Counted from the stretch's first letter, positions 9,817 through 22,907 are shown. The stretch: 64,000 nt of DNA from Begonia masoniana (GCA_022432975.1 CM039511.1:23462557-23526556); one strand, 5' to 3'. Numbers and translations: made by a program. Notes: generated by a model from the sequence alone, not told the origin.

Positions 9817-11110
9817 GTAACACCTGAAAAATTTTCTATAACGTACGTAGCCTTAGATTAGGTTGTGTTATGAGTGTTTAGTACTAATTTAGAGTTTTCC
9901 TAAGTTATGAAAAGGAAAGCAAAATTAGATGAGAAATTTGTGAGAAAACATAAAATGGAGGAGGTGTGATGTATCATTGTTTTTGTAACACCCGACAACT
10001 TCAACCAGGTGACTTCCTAACTGTATTAATGGTCATAAATATTCAATCTTCACGGTTTAGAGTTTTATACCAAGAATAATTAATTTCATGTGGATTTAAA
10101 CTAGGTTGGGTGGCAAAGTTGTAATAATGGAGGGTGATGACCAGTATATAAAGAAAAAGAAAATGTTTTAAACCTCATTTGAACCACTGTAGCCGACACC
10201 TTCCTTTTCGGCGATTTCTTCTCTCCTGAACTCTTGCTCTCTGCTTTCAGCATACTCTCTTTGACGATCGGTTTTCTCTGCCACTACTCAACTACTCTGT
10301 GCCGAGGTATGCAATAGACAACGTAACTATCTGTTAGTTTGCTAGCCCTGTTTTCTACTCGGCATTGGAGTTTTGGATTTTCCAATGGCCGACTAATAAT
10401 AAGAACATTTGAAATCTGAGAGTGAGAATGCTTTTATCAAATCGACTCTGGACATTTAAAACAACCACCCCTGAGTTATCGATAATCGAATCTGTCTGTT
10501 CTGGGTTTTGGATTTCTAACTGCACAGAGGACTATACTAGGGATTCGGGAGTGACTTTAGCAATTAGATCCTAGGGTGACTTGTGATTAGGACTAATAGA
10601 ATTTTGTTTTAACTACTGCAATGTGAATGTTTTAGGTGAAGAAGTTTGAAGAGAAAGGAGCTCAAATCGCTAAGGAGACCAGGTAAGTGAATGTATAGGA
10701 TTTCCGGCCAATAGGGCCCTACATCACAAAGATGCTAGATAGTAACTGATATGACGATTAGAGGTTATTATGCTACAGTCTAGTACTTATGTTGACGTTT
10801 AGTTTAATGGTAAGTTTTCACACTGGATGAATGTTCTGTTCTGTAGTCTGAATGAGTAAGAATTCCCATGTTCATGCATTATCAATGTTTTATACACATG
10901 AAAATGTTTTAAAAGAATGTTTTCTCATTAACAAGATAAGATGATAAAAATCCCTGCAATGTGGATTGAGTGAGGGTTGGGGGCGGTTCGGCGTATGTCA
11001 CAGTCCAAAGAAGGACATATGAAACGACCCGCAGTAGGGACCATGATCAAACTCACTGTCGAACCCCCTTTACCGGCACAAATCCTCTCTTATTCCACAC
11101 AACTTAAATG
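9817..11110 (+). mobile_element. LTR Q (plus), with two heads, up to the 26-bp array
   Basis: TGTAACACCTG at 9817 and TGTAACACCCG at 9984 are two LTR starts 167 bp apart. The second leads into a normal family LTR: TATATAAAG, donor 1 GAG/GTATGC (10304-10312), acceptor 1 TTTTAG (10630-10635), exon-like block 10636-10682, donor 2 CAG/GTAAGT, the CCGGCC...GGGCCCTACATCAC block (10704-10727) and ACCATGATCAAACTCACTG. It then enters the satellite. No acceptor 2, ATCCATGCAG motif or terminal GGGTCGTTACA is present, so the LTR is truncated by array growth or deletion. Confidence 0.65.
10145..10153 (+). promoter_or_regulatory. TATA-box candidate of LTR Q
   Basis: TATATAAAG lies about 160 bp into the LTR, followed by a pyrimidine-rich stretch with CTCTCTGC and then donor 1. 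This would place the start of transcription upstream of both intron-like segments. Other copies have only weaker AT-rich equivalents here. Confidence 0.35.
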
Positions 11111-11111
11111 A

Positions 11112-14020
11112 TGAATATGAACAATGATATGAACAATGATTACGAATGATGAATATGAACAATGATTATGAACAATGATTACGAATGATGAATATGAACA
11201 ATGATTACGAATGATGAATATGAACAATGATTACGAATGATGAATATGAACAATGATTACGAATGATGAATATGAACAATGATTACGAATGATGAATATG
11301 AACAATGATTACGAATGATGAATATGAACAATGATTACGAATGATGAATATGAACAATGATTACGAATGATGAATATGAACAATGATTACGAATGATGAA
11401 TATGAACAATGATTACGAATGATGAATATGAACAATGATTACGAATGATGAATATGAACAATGATTACGAATGATGAATATGAACAATGATTACGAATGA
11501 TGAATATGAACAATGATTACGAATGATGAATATGAACAATGATTACGAATGATGAATATGAACAATGATTACGAATGATGAATATGAACAATGATTACGA
11601 ATGATGAATATGAACAATGATTACGAATGATGAATATGAACAATGATTACGAATGATGAATATGAACAATGATTACGAATGATGAATATGAACAATGATT
11701 ACGAATGATGAATATGAACAATGATTACGAATGATGAATATGAACAATGATTACGAATGATGAATATGAACAATGATTACGAATGATGAATATGAACAAT
11801 GATTACGAATGATGAATATGAACAATGATTACGAATGATGAATATGAACAATGATTACGAATGATGAATATGAACAATGATTACGAATGATGAATATGAA
11901 CAATGATTACGAATGATGAATATGAACAATGATTACGAATGATGAATATGAACAATGATTACGAATGATGAATATGAACAATGATTACGAATGATGAATA
12001 TGAACAATGATTACGAATGATGAATATGAACAATGATTACGAATGATGAATATGAACAATGATTACGAATGATGAATATGAACAATGATTACGAATGATG
12101 AATATGAACAATGATTACGAATGATGAATATGAACAATGATTACGAATGATGAATATGAACAATGATTACGAATGATGAATATGAACAATGATTACGAAT
12201 GATGAATATGAACAATGATTACGAATGATGAATATGAACAATGATTACGAATGATGAATATGAACAATGATTACGAATGATGAATATGAACAATGATTAC
12301 GAATGATGAATATGAACAATGATTACGAATGATGAATATGAACAATGATTACGAATGATGAATATGAACAATGATTACGAATGATGAATATGAACAATGA
12401 TTACGAATGATGAATATGAACAATGATTACGAATGATGAATATGAACAATGATTACGAATGATGAATATGAACAATGATTACGAATGATGAATATGAACA
12501 ATGATTACGAATGATGAATATGAACAATGATTACGAATGATGAATATGAACAATGATTACGAATGATGAATATGAACAATGATTACGAATGATGAATATG
12601 AACAATGATTACGAATGATGAATATGAACAATGATTACGAATGATGAATATGAACAATGATTACGAATGATGAATATGAACAATGATTACGAATGATGAA
12701 TATGAACAATGATTACGAATGATGAATATGAACAATGATTACGAATGATGAATATGAACAATGATTACGAATGATGAATATGAACAATGATTACGAATGA
12801 TGAATATGAACAATGATTACGAATGATGAATATGAACAATGATTACGAATGATGAATATGAACAATGATTACGAATGATGAATATGAACAATGATTACGA
12901 ATGATGAATATGAACAATGATTACGAATGATGAATATGAACAATGATTACGAATGATGAATATGAACAATGATTACGAATGATGAATATGAACAATGATT
13001 ACGAATGATGAATATGAACAATGATTACGAATGATGAATATGAACAATGATTACGAATGATGAATATGAACAATGATTACGAATGATGAATATGAACAAT
13101 GATTACGAATGATGAATATGAACAATGATTACGAATGATGAATATGAACAATGATTACGAATGATGAATATGAACAATGATTACGAATGATGAATATGAA
13201 CAATGATTACGAATGATGAATATGAACAATGATTACGAATGATGAATATGAACAATGATTACGAATGATGAATATGAACAATGATTACGAATGATGAATA
13301 TGAACAATGATTACGAATGATGAATATGAACAATGATTACGAATGATGAATATGAACAATGATTACGAATGATGAATATGAACAATGATTACGAATGATG
13401 AATATGAACAATGATTACGAATGATGAATATGAACAATGATTACGAATGATGAATATGAACAATGATTACGAATGATGAATATGAACAATGATTACGAAT
13501 GATGAATATGAACAATGATTACGAATGATGAATATGAACAATGATTACGAATGATGAATATGAACAATGATTACGAATGATGAATATGAACAATGATTAC
13601 GAATGATGAATATGAACAATGATTACGAATGATGAATATGAACAATGATTACGAATGATGAATATGAACAATGATTACGAATGATGAATATGAACAATGA
13701 TTACGAATGATGAATATGAACAATGATTACGAATGATGAATATGAACAATGATTACGAATGATGAATATGAACAATGATTACGAATGATGAATATGAACA
13801 ATGATTACGAATGATGAATATGAACAATGATTACGAATGATGAATATGAACAATGATTACGAATGATGAATATGAACAATGATTACGAATGATGAATATG
13901 AACAATGATTACGAATGATGAATATGAACAATGATTACGAATGATGAATATGAACAATGATTACGAATGATGAATATGAACAATGATTACGAATGATGAA
14001 TATGAACAATGATTACGAAT
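11112..14020 (+). repeat. 26-bp satellite array, about 112 units
   Basis: The unit ATGAATATGAACAATGATTACG plus GAATG (26-bp period) repeats for about 2.9 kb. It is essentially identical from about 11,190 on; only the first two or three units vary (ACAATGATATGAAC and ATTATGAAC variants). The array replaces the segment that precedes the AAGCATTAGGC block in other LTRs. It abuts the 60-bp array directly, both sharing GATG at the junction. Confidence 0.95.
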
Positions 14021-17000
14021 GATGTAAATGGTATTTTGTCGTCTAGCGTTCGGTGGATGAAGTGTATTCCTTCACCGGATGATGTAAATGGTATTTTGTC
14101 GTCTAGCGTTCGGTGGATGAAGTGTATTCCTTCACCGGATGATGTAAATGGTATTTTGTCGTCTAGCGTTCGGTGGATGAAGTGTATTCCTTCACCGGAT
14201 GATGTAAATGGTATTTTGTCGTCTAGCGTTCGGTGGATGAAGTGTATTCCTTCACCGGATGATGTAAATGGTATTTTGTCGTCTAGCGTTCGGTGGATGA
14301 AGTGTATTCCTTCACCGGATGATGTAAATGGTATTTTGTCGTCTAGCGTTCGGTGGATGAAGTGTATTCCTTCACCGGATGATGTAAATGGTATTTTGTC
14401 GTCTAGCGTTCGGTGGATGAAGTGTATTCCTTCACCGGATGATGTAAATGGTATTTTGTCGTCTAGCGTTCGGTGGATGAAGTGTATTCCTTCACCGGAT
14501 GATGTAAATGGTATTTTGTCGTCTAGCGTTCGGTGGATGAAGTGTATTCCTTCACCGGATGATGTAAATGGTATTTTGTCGTCTAGCGTTCGGTGGATGA
14601 AGTGTATTCCTTCACCGGATGATGTAAATGGTATTTTGTCGTCTAGCGTTCGGTGGATGAAGTGTATTCCTTCACCGGATGATGTAAATGGTATTTTGTC
14701 GTCTAGCGTTCGGTGGATGAAGTGTATTCCTTCACCGGATGATGTAAATGGTATTTTGTCGTCTAGCGTTCGGTGGATGAAGTGTATTCCTTCACCGGAT
14801 GATGTAAATGGTATTTTGTCGTCTAGCGTTCGGTGGATGAAGTGTATTCCTTCACCGGATGATGTAAATGGTATTTTGTCGTCTAGCGTTCGGTGGATGA
14901 AGTGTATTCCTTCACCGGATGATGTAAATGGTATTTTGTCGTCTAGCGTTCGGTGGATGAAGTGTATTCCTTCACCGGATGATGTAAATGGTATTTTGTC
15001 GTCTAGCGTTCGGTGGATGAAGTGTATTCCTTCACCGGATGATGTAAATGGTATTTTGTCGTCTAGCGTTCGGTGGATGAAGTGTATTCCTTCACCGGAT
15101 GATGTAAATGGTATTTTGTCGTCTAGCGTTCGGTGGATGAAGTGTATTCCTTCACCGGATGATGTAAATGGTATTTTGTCGTCTAGCGTTCGGTGGATGA
15201 AGTGTATTCCTTCACCGGATGATGTAAATGGTATTTTGTCGTCTAGCGTTCGGTGGATGAAGTGTATTCCTTCACCGGATGATGTAAATGGTATTTTGTC
15301 GTCTAGCGTTCGGTGGATGAAGTGTATTCCTTCACCGGATGATGTAAATGGTATTTTGTCGTCTAGCGTTCGGTGGATGAAGTGTATTCCTTCACCGGAT
15401 GATGTAAATGGTATTTTGTCGTCTAGCGTTCGGTGGATGAAGTGTATTCCTTCACCGGATGATGTAAATGGTATTTTGTCGTCTAGCGTTCGGTGGATGA
15501 AGTGTATTCCTTCACCGGATGATGTAAATGGTATTTTGTCGTCTAGCGTTCGGTGGATGAAGTGTATTCCTTCACCGGATGATGTAAATGGTATTTTGTC
15601 GTCTAGCGTTCGGTGGATGAAGTGTATTCCTTCACCGGATGATGTAAATGGTATTTTGTCGTCTAGCGTTCGGTGGATGAAGTGTATTCCTTCACCGGAT
15701 GATGTAAATGGTATTTTGTCGTCTAGCGTTCGGTGGATGAAGTGTATTCCTTCACCGGATGATGTAAATGGTATTTTGTCGTCTAGCGTTCGGTGGATGA
15801 AGTGTATTCCTTCACCGGATGATGTAAATGGTATTTTGTCGTCTAGCGTTCGGTGGATGAAGTGTATTCCTTCACCGGATGATGTAAATGGTATTTTGTC
15901 GTCTAGCGTTCGGTGGATGAAGTGTATTCCTTCACCGGATGATGTAAATGGTATTTTGTCGTCTAGCGTTCGGTGGATGAAGTGTATTCCTTCACCGGAT
16001 GATGTAAATGGTATTTTGTCGTCTAGCGTTCGGTGGATGAAGTGTATTCCTTCACCGGATGATGTAAATGGTATTTTGTCGTCTAGCGTTCGGTGGATGA
16101 AGTGTATTCCTTCACCGGATGATGTAAATGGTATTTTGTCGTCTAGCGTTCGGTGGATGAAGTGTATTCCTTCACCGGATGATGTAAATGGTATTTTGTC
16201 GTCTAGCGTTCGGTGGATGAAGTGTATTCCTTCACCGGATGATGTAAATGGTATTTTGTCGTCTAGCGTTCGGTGGATGAAGTGTATTCCTTCACCGGAT
16301 GATGTAAATGGTATTTTGTCGTCTAGCGTTCGGTGGATGAAGTGTATTCCTTCACCGGATGATGTAAATGGTATTTTGTCGTCTAGCGTTCGGTGGATGA
16401 AGTGTATTCCTTCACCGGATGATGTAAATGGTATTTTGTCGTCTAGCGTTCGGTGGATGAAGTGTATTCCTTCACCGGATGATGTAAATGGTATTTTGTC
16501 GTCTAGCGTTCGGTGGATGAAGTGTATTCCTTCACCGGATGATGTAAATGGTATTTTGTCGTCTAGCGTTCGGTGGATGAAGTGTATTCCTTCACCGGAT
16601 GATGTAAATGGTATTTTGTCGTCTAGCGTTCGGTGGATGAAGTGTATTCCTTCACCGGATGATGTAAATGGTATTTTGTCGTCTAGCGTTCGGTGGATGA
16701 AGTGTATTCCTTCACCGGATGATGTAAATGGTATTTTGTCGTCTAGCGTTCGGTGGATGAAGTGTATTCCTTCACCGGATGATGTAAATGGTATTTTGTC
16801 GTCTAGCGTTCGGTGGATGAAGTGTATTCCTTCACCGGATGATGTAAATGGTATTTTGTCGTCTAGCGTTCGGTGGATGAAGTGTATTCCTTCACCGGAT
16901 GATGTAAATGGTATTTTGTCGTCTAGCGTTCGGTGGATGAAGTGTATTCCTTCACCGGATGATGTAAATGGTATTTTGTCGTCTAGCGTTCGGTGGATGA

Positions 17001-17099
17001 AGTGTATTCCTTCACCGGATGATGTAAATGGTATTTTGTCGTCTAGCGTTCGGTGGATGAAGTGTATTCCTTCACCGGATGATGTAAATGGTATTTTGT
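14021..17099 (+). repeat. 60-bp satellite array, 51 identical units plus 19 bp
   Basis: The unit begins GATGTAAATGGTATTTTGTC and contains CGGTGGATGAAGTG and CCTTCACCGGAT. All complete units look identical by eye. Because 60 is divisible by three and one frame lacks stops, a 1,034-codon open frame runs from 14,009 to 17,113, encoding a 20-residue repeat (DVNGILSSSVRWMKCIPSPD). Identity at synonymous sites, no promoter and an LTR context argue against a gene. TCCACCG-type motifs also occur in the hypervariable blocks of LTRs G and R. Confidence 0.93.
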
Positions 17100-17543
17100 T
17101 AACTGAACAATAACCACAACCTCATGATAAACTGCATGTAACACCCAGATTTTTAGGTGTTTGGACTTTATCGCTATAATGACATTTTCGTAAATATTGC
17201 AAAATTAACCTGTTTTGTGAACGGGGAGTTTTATTAAAACTATAGGAGTAAGTCGGAGTATTTGGAGGAATAAGGAAGTTTGGAGAAACCAAATCGATAG
17301 GCTAATTAACGTAACAAGTAAAGGATTAATTGGAGGGGCAAAATAGTAATTTAGTAAGTTAAGTTTTTATAAAAATCAAATACCCCTCCCTCCTTTGGGC
17401 ATTTCACGATTTCTTTCGCCAGAGAGCGTTTTCTCCTTTCTCTAGCGACTCGGCTTCCATCGACAGTTCTCCACGGTTCTTCAACGTTTCCTCCTTCGAC
17501 CTTCAACCTTCCTTCACGTTTTCTTCCCGAAATTGCATACTAG

Positions 17544-17588
17544 GTAAACAAAGTACACGGACAGCACTCGATTTGCTAAGGACATCAG
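17544..17588 (+). other. Exon-2-like block of LTR C joined directly to exon 1
   Basis: GTAAACAAAG...GACATCAG is 45 nt, is followed by GTAAGT and matches the exon-2-like block of LTR K (GTGAACAAAG...). It follows CATACTAG, the end of the exon-1-like segment, without the 330-380-bp intron-like segment found in LTRs A, B, Q, K and M. Confidence 0.5.
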
Positions 17589-17885
17589 GTAAGTATTCGT
17601 GACTTGCTTGGCTGATTGGTCTACACCATAAAGATTGTCATTGATTGAGGATTTGGTGAGTTTATGGTCTAGGTGTAGATTGGATGGGTAGGTTAAGGTA
17701 TCTGTTATGCTAAAATGTTTTCTTAGGTTATAATTATTGCTTTGTGCTTCTTTTATGTTTAATGCACTATTCATGATCATGCATCATGTTTAAAATGAAA
17801 AAGCATGGAAAAAAGATTTATGCATACGTTTTCATGTAAGAAAGAACGAACTAAAGTAATGTATGTAAACGACACTATGGGGCTA

Positions 17886-20800
17886 GAGGTTGGCATTCCT
17901 TGCTTGAAGTGGAATAAAGGTTGTCTGTTTCAAGTGGGGCAAAGGTTGTCAACGGGGGCTCGAGTTTGGCATTCCTTGCTTGAAGTGGAACAAAGGTTGT
18001 CTGCTTCAGGTGGGGCAGAGGTTGTCTACTCGAGGTTGGCATTCCTTGCTTGGAACAGAACAATGGTTGTCTGTTTCAAGTGGGGCAAAGGTTGTCAACG
18101 GGGGCTTGAGTTTGGCATTCCTTGCTTGAAGTGGAATAAAGGTTGTCTGCTTCAGGTGGGGCAGAGGTTGTCTACTCGAGGTTGGCATTCCTTGCTTGAA
18201 GTGGAATAAAGGTTGTCTGTTTCAAGTGGGGCAAAGGTTGTCAATGGGGGTTAGAAGTTGGCATTCCCTGCTGGAATTGGAACAAAGGTTGTCTGCTTCA
18301 GGTGGGGCAGAGGTTGCCTACCCGAGGTTGGCATTCCTTGCTTGAAGTGGAATAAAGGTTGTCTGCTTCAGGTGGGGCAGAGGTTGTCTACTCGAGGTTG
18401 GCATTCCTTGCTTGAAGTGGAATAAAGGTTGTCTGCTTCAGGTGGGGCAGAGGTTGTCTACTCGAGGTTGGCATTCCTTGCTTGAAGTGGAATAAAGGTT
18501 GTCTGCTTCAGGTGGGGCAGAGGTTGTCTACTCGAGGTTGGCATTCCTTGCTTGAAGTGGAATAAAGGTTGTCTGCTTCAGGTGGGGCAGAGGTTGTCTA
18601 CTCGAGGTTGGCATTCCTTGCTTGAAGTGGAATAAAGGTTGTCTGCTTCAGGTGGGGCAGAGGTTGTCTACTCGAGGTTGGCATTCCTTGCTTGAAGTGG
18701 AATAAAGGTTGTCTGCTTCAGGTGGGGCAGAGGTTGTCTACTCGAGGTTGGCATTCCTTGCTTGAAGTGGAATAAAGGTTGTCTGCTTCAGGTGGGGCAG
18801 AGGTTGTCTACTCGAGGTTGGCATTCCTTGCTTGAAGTGGAATAAAGGTTGTCTGCTTCAGGTGGGGCAGAGGTTGTCTACTCGAGGTTGGCATTCCTTG
18901 CTTGAAGTGGAATAAAGGTTGTCTGCTTCAGGTGGGGCAGAGGTTGTCTACTCGAGGTTGGCATTCCTTGCTTGAAGTGGAATAAAGGTTGTCTGCTTCA
19001 GGTGGGGCAGAGGTTGTCTACTCGAGGTTGGCATTCCTTGCTTGAAGTGGAATAAAGGTTGTCTGCTTCAGGTGGGGCAGAGGTTGTCTACTCGAGGTTG
19101 GCATTCCTTGCTTGAAGTGGAATAAAGGTTGTCTGCTTCAGGTGGGGCAGAGGTTGTCTACTCGAGGTTGGCATTCCTTGCTTGAAGTGGAATAAAGGTT
19201 GTCTGCTTCAGGTGGGGCAGAGGTTGTCTACTCGAGGTTGGCATTCCTTGCTTGAAGTGGAATAAAGGTTGTCTGCTTCAGGTGGGGCAGAGGTTGTCTA
19301 CTCGAGGTTGGCATTCCTTGCTTGAAGTGGAATAAAGGTTGTCTGCTTCAGGTGGGGCAGAGGTTGTCTACTCGAGGTTGGCATTCCTTGCTTGAAGTGG
19401 AATAAAGGTTGTCTGCTTCAGGTGGGGCAGAGGTTGTCTACTCGAGGTTGGCATTCCTTGCTTGAAGTGGAATAAAGGTTGTCTGCTTCAGGTGGGGCAG
19501 AGGTTGTCTACTCGAGGTTGGCATTCCTTGCTTGAAGTGGAATAAAGGTTGTCTGCTTCAGGTGGGGCAGAGGTTGTCTACTCGAGGTTGGCATTCCTTG
19601 CTTGAAGTGGAATAAAGGTTGTCTGCTTCAGGTGGGGCAGAGGTTGTCTACTCGAGGTTGGCATTCCTTGCTTGAAGTGGAATAAAGGTTGTCTGCTTCA
19701 GGTGGGGCAGAGGTTGTCTACTCGAGGTTGGCATTCCTTGCTTGAAGTGGAATAAAGGTTGTCTGCTTCAGGTGGGGCAGAGGTTGTCTACTCGAGGTTG
19801 GCATTCCTTGCTTGAAGTGGAATAAAGGTTGTCTGCTTCAGGTGGGGCAGAGGTTGTCTACTCGAGGTTGGCATTCCTTGCTTGAAGTGGAATAAAGGTT
19901 GTCTGCTTCAGGTGGGGCAGAGGTTGTCTACTCGAGGTTGGCATTCCTTGCTTGAAGTGGAATAAAGGTTGTCTGCTTCAGGTGGGGCAGAGGTTGTCTA
20001 CTCGAGGTTGGCATTCCTTGCTTGAAGTGGAATAAAGGTTGTCTGCTTCAGGTGGGGCAGAGGTTGTCTACTCGAGGTTGGCATTCCTTGCTTGAAGTGG
20101 AATAAAGGTTGTCTGCTTCAGGTGGGGCAGAGGTTGTCTACTCGAGGTTGGCATTCCTTGCTTGAAGTGGAATAAAGGTTGTCTGCTTCAGGTGGGGCAG
20201 AGGTTGTCTACTCGAGGTTGGCATTCCTTGCTTGAAGTGGAATAAAGGTTGTCTGCTTCAGGTGGGGCAGAGGTTGTCTACTCGAGGTTGGCATTCCTTG
20301 CTTGAAGTGGAATAAAGGTTGTCTGCTTCAGGTGGGGCAGAGGTTGTCTACTCGAGGTTGGCATTCCTTGCTTGAAGTGGAATAAAGGTTGTCTGCTTCA
20401 GGTGGGGCAGAGGTTGTCTACTCGAGGTTGGCATTCCTTGCTTGAAGTGGAATAAAGGTTGTCTGCTTCAGGTGGGGCAGAGGTTGTCTACTCGAGGTTG
20501 GCATTCCTTGCTTGAAGTGGAATAAAGGTTGTCTGCTTCAGGTGGGGCAGAGGTTGTCTACTCGAGGTTGGCATTCCTTGCTTGAAGTGGAATAAAGGTT
20601 GTCTGCTTCAGGTGGGGCAGAGGTTGTCTACTCGAGGTTGGCATTCCTTGCTTGAAGTGGAATAAAGGTTGTCTGCTTCAGGTGGGGCAGAGGTTGTCTA
20701 CTCGAGGTTGGCATTCCTTGCTTGAAGTGGAATAAAGGTTGTCTGCTTCAGGTGGGGCAGAGGTTGTCTACTCGAGGTTGGCATTCCTTGCTTGAAGTGG

Positions 20801-21175
20801 AATAAAGGTTGTCTGCTTCAGGTGGGGCAGAGGTTGTCTACTCGAGGTTGGCATTCCTTGCTTGAAGTGGAATAAAGGTTGTCTGCTTCAGGTGGGGCAG
20901 AGGTTGTCTACTCGAGGTTGGCATTCCTTGCTTGAAGTGGAATAAAGGTTGTCTGCTTCAGGTGGGGCAGAGGTTGTCTACTCGAGGTTGGCATTCCTTG
21001 CTTGAAGTGGAATAAAGGTTGTCTGCTTCAGGTGGGGCAGAGGTTGTCTACTCGAGGTTGGCATTCCTTGCTTGAAGTGGAATAAAGGTTGTCTGCTTCA
21101 GGTGGGGCAGAGGTTGTCTACTCGAGGTTGGCATTCCTTGCTTGAAGTGGAATAAAGGTTGTCTGCTTCAGGTGG
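17886..21175 (+). repeat. 70-bp satellite array, about 47 units
   Basis: The unit runs GAGGTTGGCATTCCTTGC, AAGTGGAATAAAGGTTGTC, TGCTTCAGGTGGGGCAGAGG, TTGTCTACTC. It is built from two half-units of about 35 bp, each with GTGG...AGGTTGTCT. The first six or so units (17,886-18,322) vary in sequence and length (CAACGGGGGCTCGAG, AATGGGGGTTAGAAG). The remaining 40 or so are essentially identical. The gradient points to expansion from the right-hand part. It lies in LTR C between donor 2 and the missing acceptor-2 block. Confidence 0.95.
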
Positions 21176-21640
21176 GCCACGATCACCTTTGCCGAGCGAC
21201 ATCCACCGCTCAACAGTGATATTCCACGTCTACCGATGACGTCAACCGGATGACTCAATCACCCAGCATCCACCGATCACCTTTGCCGAACGACATCCAC
21301 CGCTCAATAGTGATATTCCACATCTACCAATGACGTCAGCCGGATGACTCAATCACCCAACATCCACCGATCCTCCTAAACACTCAACATCCACCGGTGA
21401 ACAGTAACACTCAGCATCCACTGGTCAATCCACGTGTTACCCACGTGACTTCATTAACTTGGCAGACGGCATCCACCGCTCACCATTCACCACTCATTCC
21501 TACCACTCATATCCACATAACACATCCACCGATGATGTCAGTCGGATGACTCATTCACCCAGCATCTACCGGTCGTTTCTGTCGAGCGACATCCACCACT
21601 CAACAGTAATATCCCACATCTACCGATTACATCTACTGAG
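21176..21640 (-). repeat. Hypervariable minisatellite of LTR G (CATCCACCG type)
   Basis: Degenerate units of about 125 bp contain GAGCGACATCCACCGCTC, AACAGTGATATTCCAC, ATCTACCGATGACGTCA and CCGGATGACTCAATCACCCAG. Compare 21,180-21,275 with 21,283-21,368 and 21,520-21,620. Related CTACCGAT and CCACGTGAC motifs occur in LTR R at the end of the window. Confidence 0.7.
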
Positions 21641-22907
21641 ACTTCAATTCTTTCCTTTTATTTTCAAAATAACTTAACTCCTTTTACCGAAAATCCCCAT
21701 ACACATAAACCTCGCAATTCTTAACTTAAGGTCATAGCAGAAGACTCATCACATAAAGAAGATCCTTAAATTTGAAACTTTATAAATTTAAACTCGTATC
21801 TTAATAAGTCAAATATCTGTTAACATAGAGAGGTTCTTTTCCTATTATGCATCATATCATAAATCTTACTAAATTGTACTGAAAGCAACACTCCGCTGGT
21901 TAAAATCGCTTCTCAGCCACAAATCATCACCATGAGCAACAACCAGCAACCAACAACCAGACTTAAGCATTTCCTTCTAGACTGAAATCCTCACCTGTTG
22001 TTTCGTCACATACATCATAAGGTTCAAACTATAAGCCTAATGTTTAGTAAGAAGTGCAACAAACACATGAATGCTCATGAATGCTGTATAAAATTATGTT
22101 CACATCTTTTACTCAAATCGGGGATCATGCTTGTGTTCACATTCACTTTCAAATCGTGGGAATCATATTCTTGTTCATCGTTTTCATATCATGGATTAAG
22201 GAGGAGTTTGTGCCAAAGGGGGGTGGGCAGAGTGCGTGTCCATGGTCCTTTACTGACAGGAATCATGGTCCATCCGTGGACAGTGACATGGCCAATACCG
22301 GCCCCAACCCTCACTTAATCAAGGTTTCATACGTTTCGTTTTCTTGTTTCATTCATAAAGGAATATGCGTGTAAAACATTTTGTATACTCGGTAAATAAA
22401 TCGTGATGCATGGACATAAACATTCTCAAAACATGAGACCATGGAATGAGTCGTTCATCAGAAAATAGAGCATACACTATTCCAAACATTATACTGAAAC
22501 AGACGATCTTTCCAAACATCATTGAATACCAGGAACAAACTCACCCTACTACCCCGGTGATGTAGGGCTCTAATAGCCGGAAACTTAACACACTCATTTA
22601 CCTGGACTCCTTAGCAATGTCTTTCCTCCACTCGGAGCTTTTTCCCACCTAAGTCATTTCACGTATTAATATAAGAAAACAAATCCTAAGTAGTCTAATA
22701 GTAGCTTTCTAACTATGTATATATCCTAGAAGTCTAACTCATTTCCATTTGAGTATTATATCAGTCACCTAGTGTGCATAAAAACCTCAGCTAAACGATA
22801 ATGGCGTTTGGGTTCACCAACTACCCAGGCTCAGCCAACGTTCATTATTTCTACTTATTATCTATATTAATCATAAATGCTATGTTAATAGTTATATCTA
22901 CCATGAT

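Noticed and set aside
14009..17113. 1,034-residue repeat protein as a real gene
   Set aside because: Units are identical at all codon positions, the frame exists only because the unit is 60 bp, and it lies in a satellite next to another satellite. Kept as a repeat.
17805..18209. ORF of 134 residues and its minus partners in the 70-bp array
   Set aside because: Open frames run through varied units of the satellite and end where units become uniform.
11112..21175. CRISPR-like array
   Set aside because: The repeats are head-to-tail with no unique spacers, and the genome is plant nuclear DNA.
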